Part shown: positions 63,089 through 64,000 of the stretch, in pieces | How positions within the stretch are numbered: position 1 is the first letter of the stretch | Layout: each line of letters opens with the position of its first letter | NCBI RefSeq assembly: GCF_051020985.1 | Contig: NC_134999.1 | Span: 5,270,001 to 5,334,000 of the forward strand | Origin: Nomia melanderi | Taxonomy: Eukaryota > Arthropoda > Insecta > Hymenoptera > Halictidae | Direction: 5' to 3' | Length of the DNA stretch: 64,000 nt | Translations under genes and position numbers: made by a program | Notes under the pieces: generated by a model | Told to the model about the DNA's origin: nothing | Seen by the model: only the letters and a program-made list of their open reading frames with translations | Database searches by the model: none

Positions 63089-64000
63089 CTTTGGAAACCT
63101 GGATTGTATAGTCTAAAGTCAATTTCGACCAAAAGTATCCAGAACTTCCCATGGGTCAGCCGGATGTAGCCTTCGTCCCTATGAGACGTCGTCCTGGAGT
63201 CCCATCACTGCTAAGTCAAAAGGCTACCCCCGACATTCCTGTCAATTGTGGCCGACGGAATCCAGGTTTTCCACTTTGGCAACCTGGTTTGTATTGTCTA
63301 AAGTCAGTTTCGACCAAAAGTATCCCGACCTTCCCATCGGTCAGCCGGATGTAGCCTTCGTCCCTATGAGAGATCGTCCTGGAGTACCATCACTGCTAAG
63401 TCAAATGGCTTCCCCCGACCTTCCTGGCAATTCTGGCCGACGAAATCCAAGTTTTCCACTTTGGAATTCTGGATTGTATAGTCTAAAGTCAATTTCGACC
63501 AAAAGTATCCCGACCTTCCCATCGGTCAGCCGGATGTAGCCTTGGTTCCTATGAGACCTCGTCCTGGAGTCCCATCACAGCTAAGTCAAATGGCTCCCCC
63601 GAACTTCCTGGCAATTCCGGCCGACGGAATCCAAGTTTTCCACCATGGCAACCTGGTTTGTATAGTCTAAAGTCAATTTCGAACTAAAGTATCCAGACCT
63701 TCCCATCGGTCAGCCGGATGTAGCCTTGGTCCCTATGAGACCTCGTCATGGAGTCTAATTACTGCTAAGTCAAATGGCTTCCCCAGAACTTCCTGGCAAT
63801 TCTGGCCGACGGAATCCACGTTTTCCACTCTGAAAACCTGGTTTGTATAGTCTAAAGTCAATTTCGACCAAAAGTATCCAGTCCTTCCCATCTGTCAGCC
63901 GGATGTAGCCTTGGTCCCTATGAGATCTCGTTCTGGAGTCCCATCACTGCGAAGTCAAATGCCTTCCCCCGACCTTCCTGGCAATTCTGGCCGACGGAAT
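63089..64000 (+). repeat. Final array section, truncated by the window edge
   Basis: About five monomers. One at about 63751-63855 (GAGTCTAATTACTGC, CCCCAGAACTTCC, CCACTCTGAAAACC) closely follows 40262-40366 and 46178-46282, a relation over 23.49 kb (127 monomers minus 6 bp). The last monomer is cut at CCGACGGAAT. Confidence 0.88.

Larger units (their letters stand above)
1..64000 (+). repeat. Satellite DNA array, ~185-bp monomer, ~346 copies
   Basis: The whole window is a head-to-tail tandem array. Landmark words such as CCTATGAGA, GTATAGTCTAAAG, TTTCGACCAAAAG and CCGGATGTAG recur every 184-186 bp from edge to edge, always on the plus strand; I saw no inverted monomer. The TAG landmark lies, for example, at 500, 685, 870, 5310, 5495, 9560, 9745, 33027, 33212, 50593, 50778, 63354 and 63539. 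Monomers differ by substitutions and 1-5 bp indels. No mobile element, gene or unique spacer interrupts them. Length and organisation fit a eukaryotic centromeric, pericentromeric or subtelomeric satellite, but chromosomal position and species cannot be told from the sequence, and I do not recognise the family. The array is truncated by both window edges. Confidence 0.98.

Noticed and set aside
133..63539. A 60-codon open frame in most monomers, ending in the TAG of GGATGTAG, as a possible repeated peptide gene
   Set aside because: The frame follows from the monomer sequence. The period is not a multiple of 3, starts are mostly TTG, there is no ribosome-binding or promoter context, and many variants carry TGA (CTTTGAAAACC) or frame-changing indels with no sign of correction.
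1..64000. CRISPR array, given the regular repeats
   Set aside because: There are no unique spacers: the whole period is repeated and far longer than a CRISPR repeat-spacer unit.
1..64000. Bacterial or phage origin, or a tandem protein-repeat gene
   Set aside because: No reading frame continues across monomers, and 64 kb of gene-free nucleosome-sized repeats with higher-order structure fits eukaryotic satellite DNA.

Overview
The window is one uninterrupted block of satellite DNA. From base 1 to base 64000 it is a head-to-tail array of a monomer of about 185 bp, all in the same orientation, roughly 346 copies (340-341 periods lie between landmark positions 500 and 63539, averaging just under 185 bp). 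I found no protein-coding gene, RNA gene, transposon, microsatellite, telomere repeat or unique sequence. Both window edges cut through a monomer, so the array continues on both sides. The 60-codon open frames that recur every 185 bp are by-products: 185 is not a multiple of 3, each frame closes at the TAG of the CCGGATGTAG box, and common variants carry stops or indels.

A nucleosome-sized monomer, tens of kilobases of uniform array and layered higher-order repeats are typical of eukaryotic centromeric, pericentromeric or subtelomeric heterochromatin. I do not recognise the family and cannot name the organism; no canonical CENP-B box is present. The consensus keeps 8 CpGs per monomer.

Monomer layout (phase 1 = first base after GATGTAG): CCTATGAGA 9-17; CCTGGA 24-29; CTAAGTCAA 42-50; CCGACCTTCC 61-70; a 17-bp dyad 76-92; CAAGTTTT 94-101; CTTTGG 105-110; CCTGGA 114-119; CTAAAGTCAA 129-138; TTTCGACCAAAAG 139-151; CCGACCTTCC 156-165; a second 17-bp dyad 166-182; TAG 183-185. 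The same ordered landmarks occur in both halves, so the monomer looks like an old dimer of a ~92-bp unit.

Regions: 1-7548, varied monomers with short dispersed duplications. 7549-21251, a giant tandem super-repeat: a 35-monomer unit (6465 bp), a 38-monomer unit (7019 bp) and a 219-bp stub of a third. 21252-37715, varied monomers with duplications of 0.2-0.7 kb. 37716-46415, a nearly identical 2.78-kb block present twice, 5916 bp apart, with a 741-bp tetramer pair between the copies. 47076-54667, a densely shuffled higher-order region built from about 16 monomer types. 54668-57914, mixed monomers. 57915-63088, an apparently perfect tandem duplication of a 14-monomer, 2587-bp unit. 63089-64000, mixed monomers, one related to the 40.3-kb block.

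The array reads as a record of turnover: unequal exchange or slippage between monomers in register (shifts are near-multiples of 185 bp), plus patchy conversion-like switches inside monomers. The main points of interest are the two-half origin of the monomer, its paired dyads, and the nested duplications whose crossover intervals can be located to within tens of bases.
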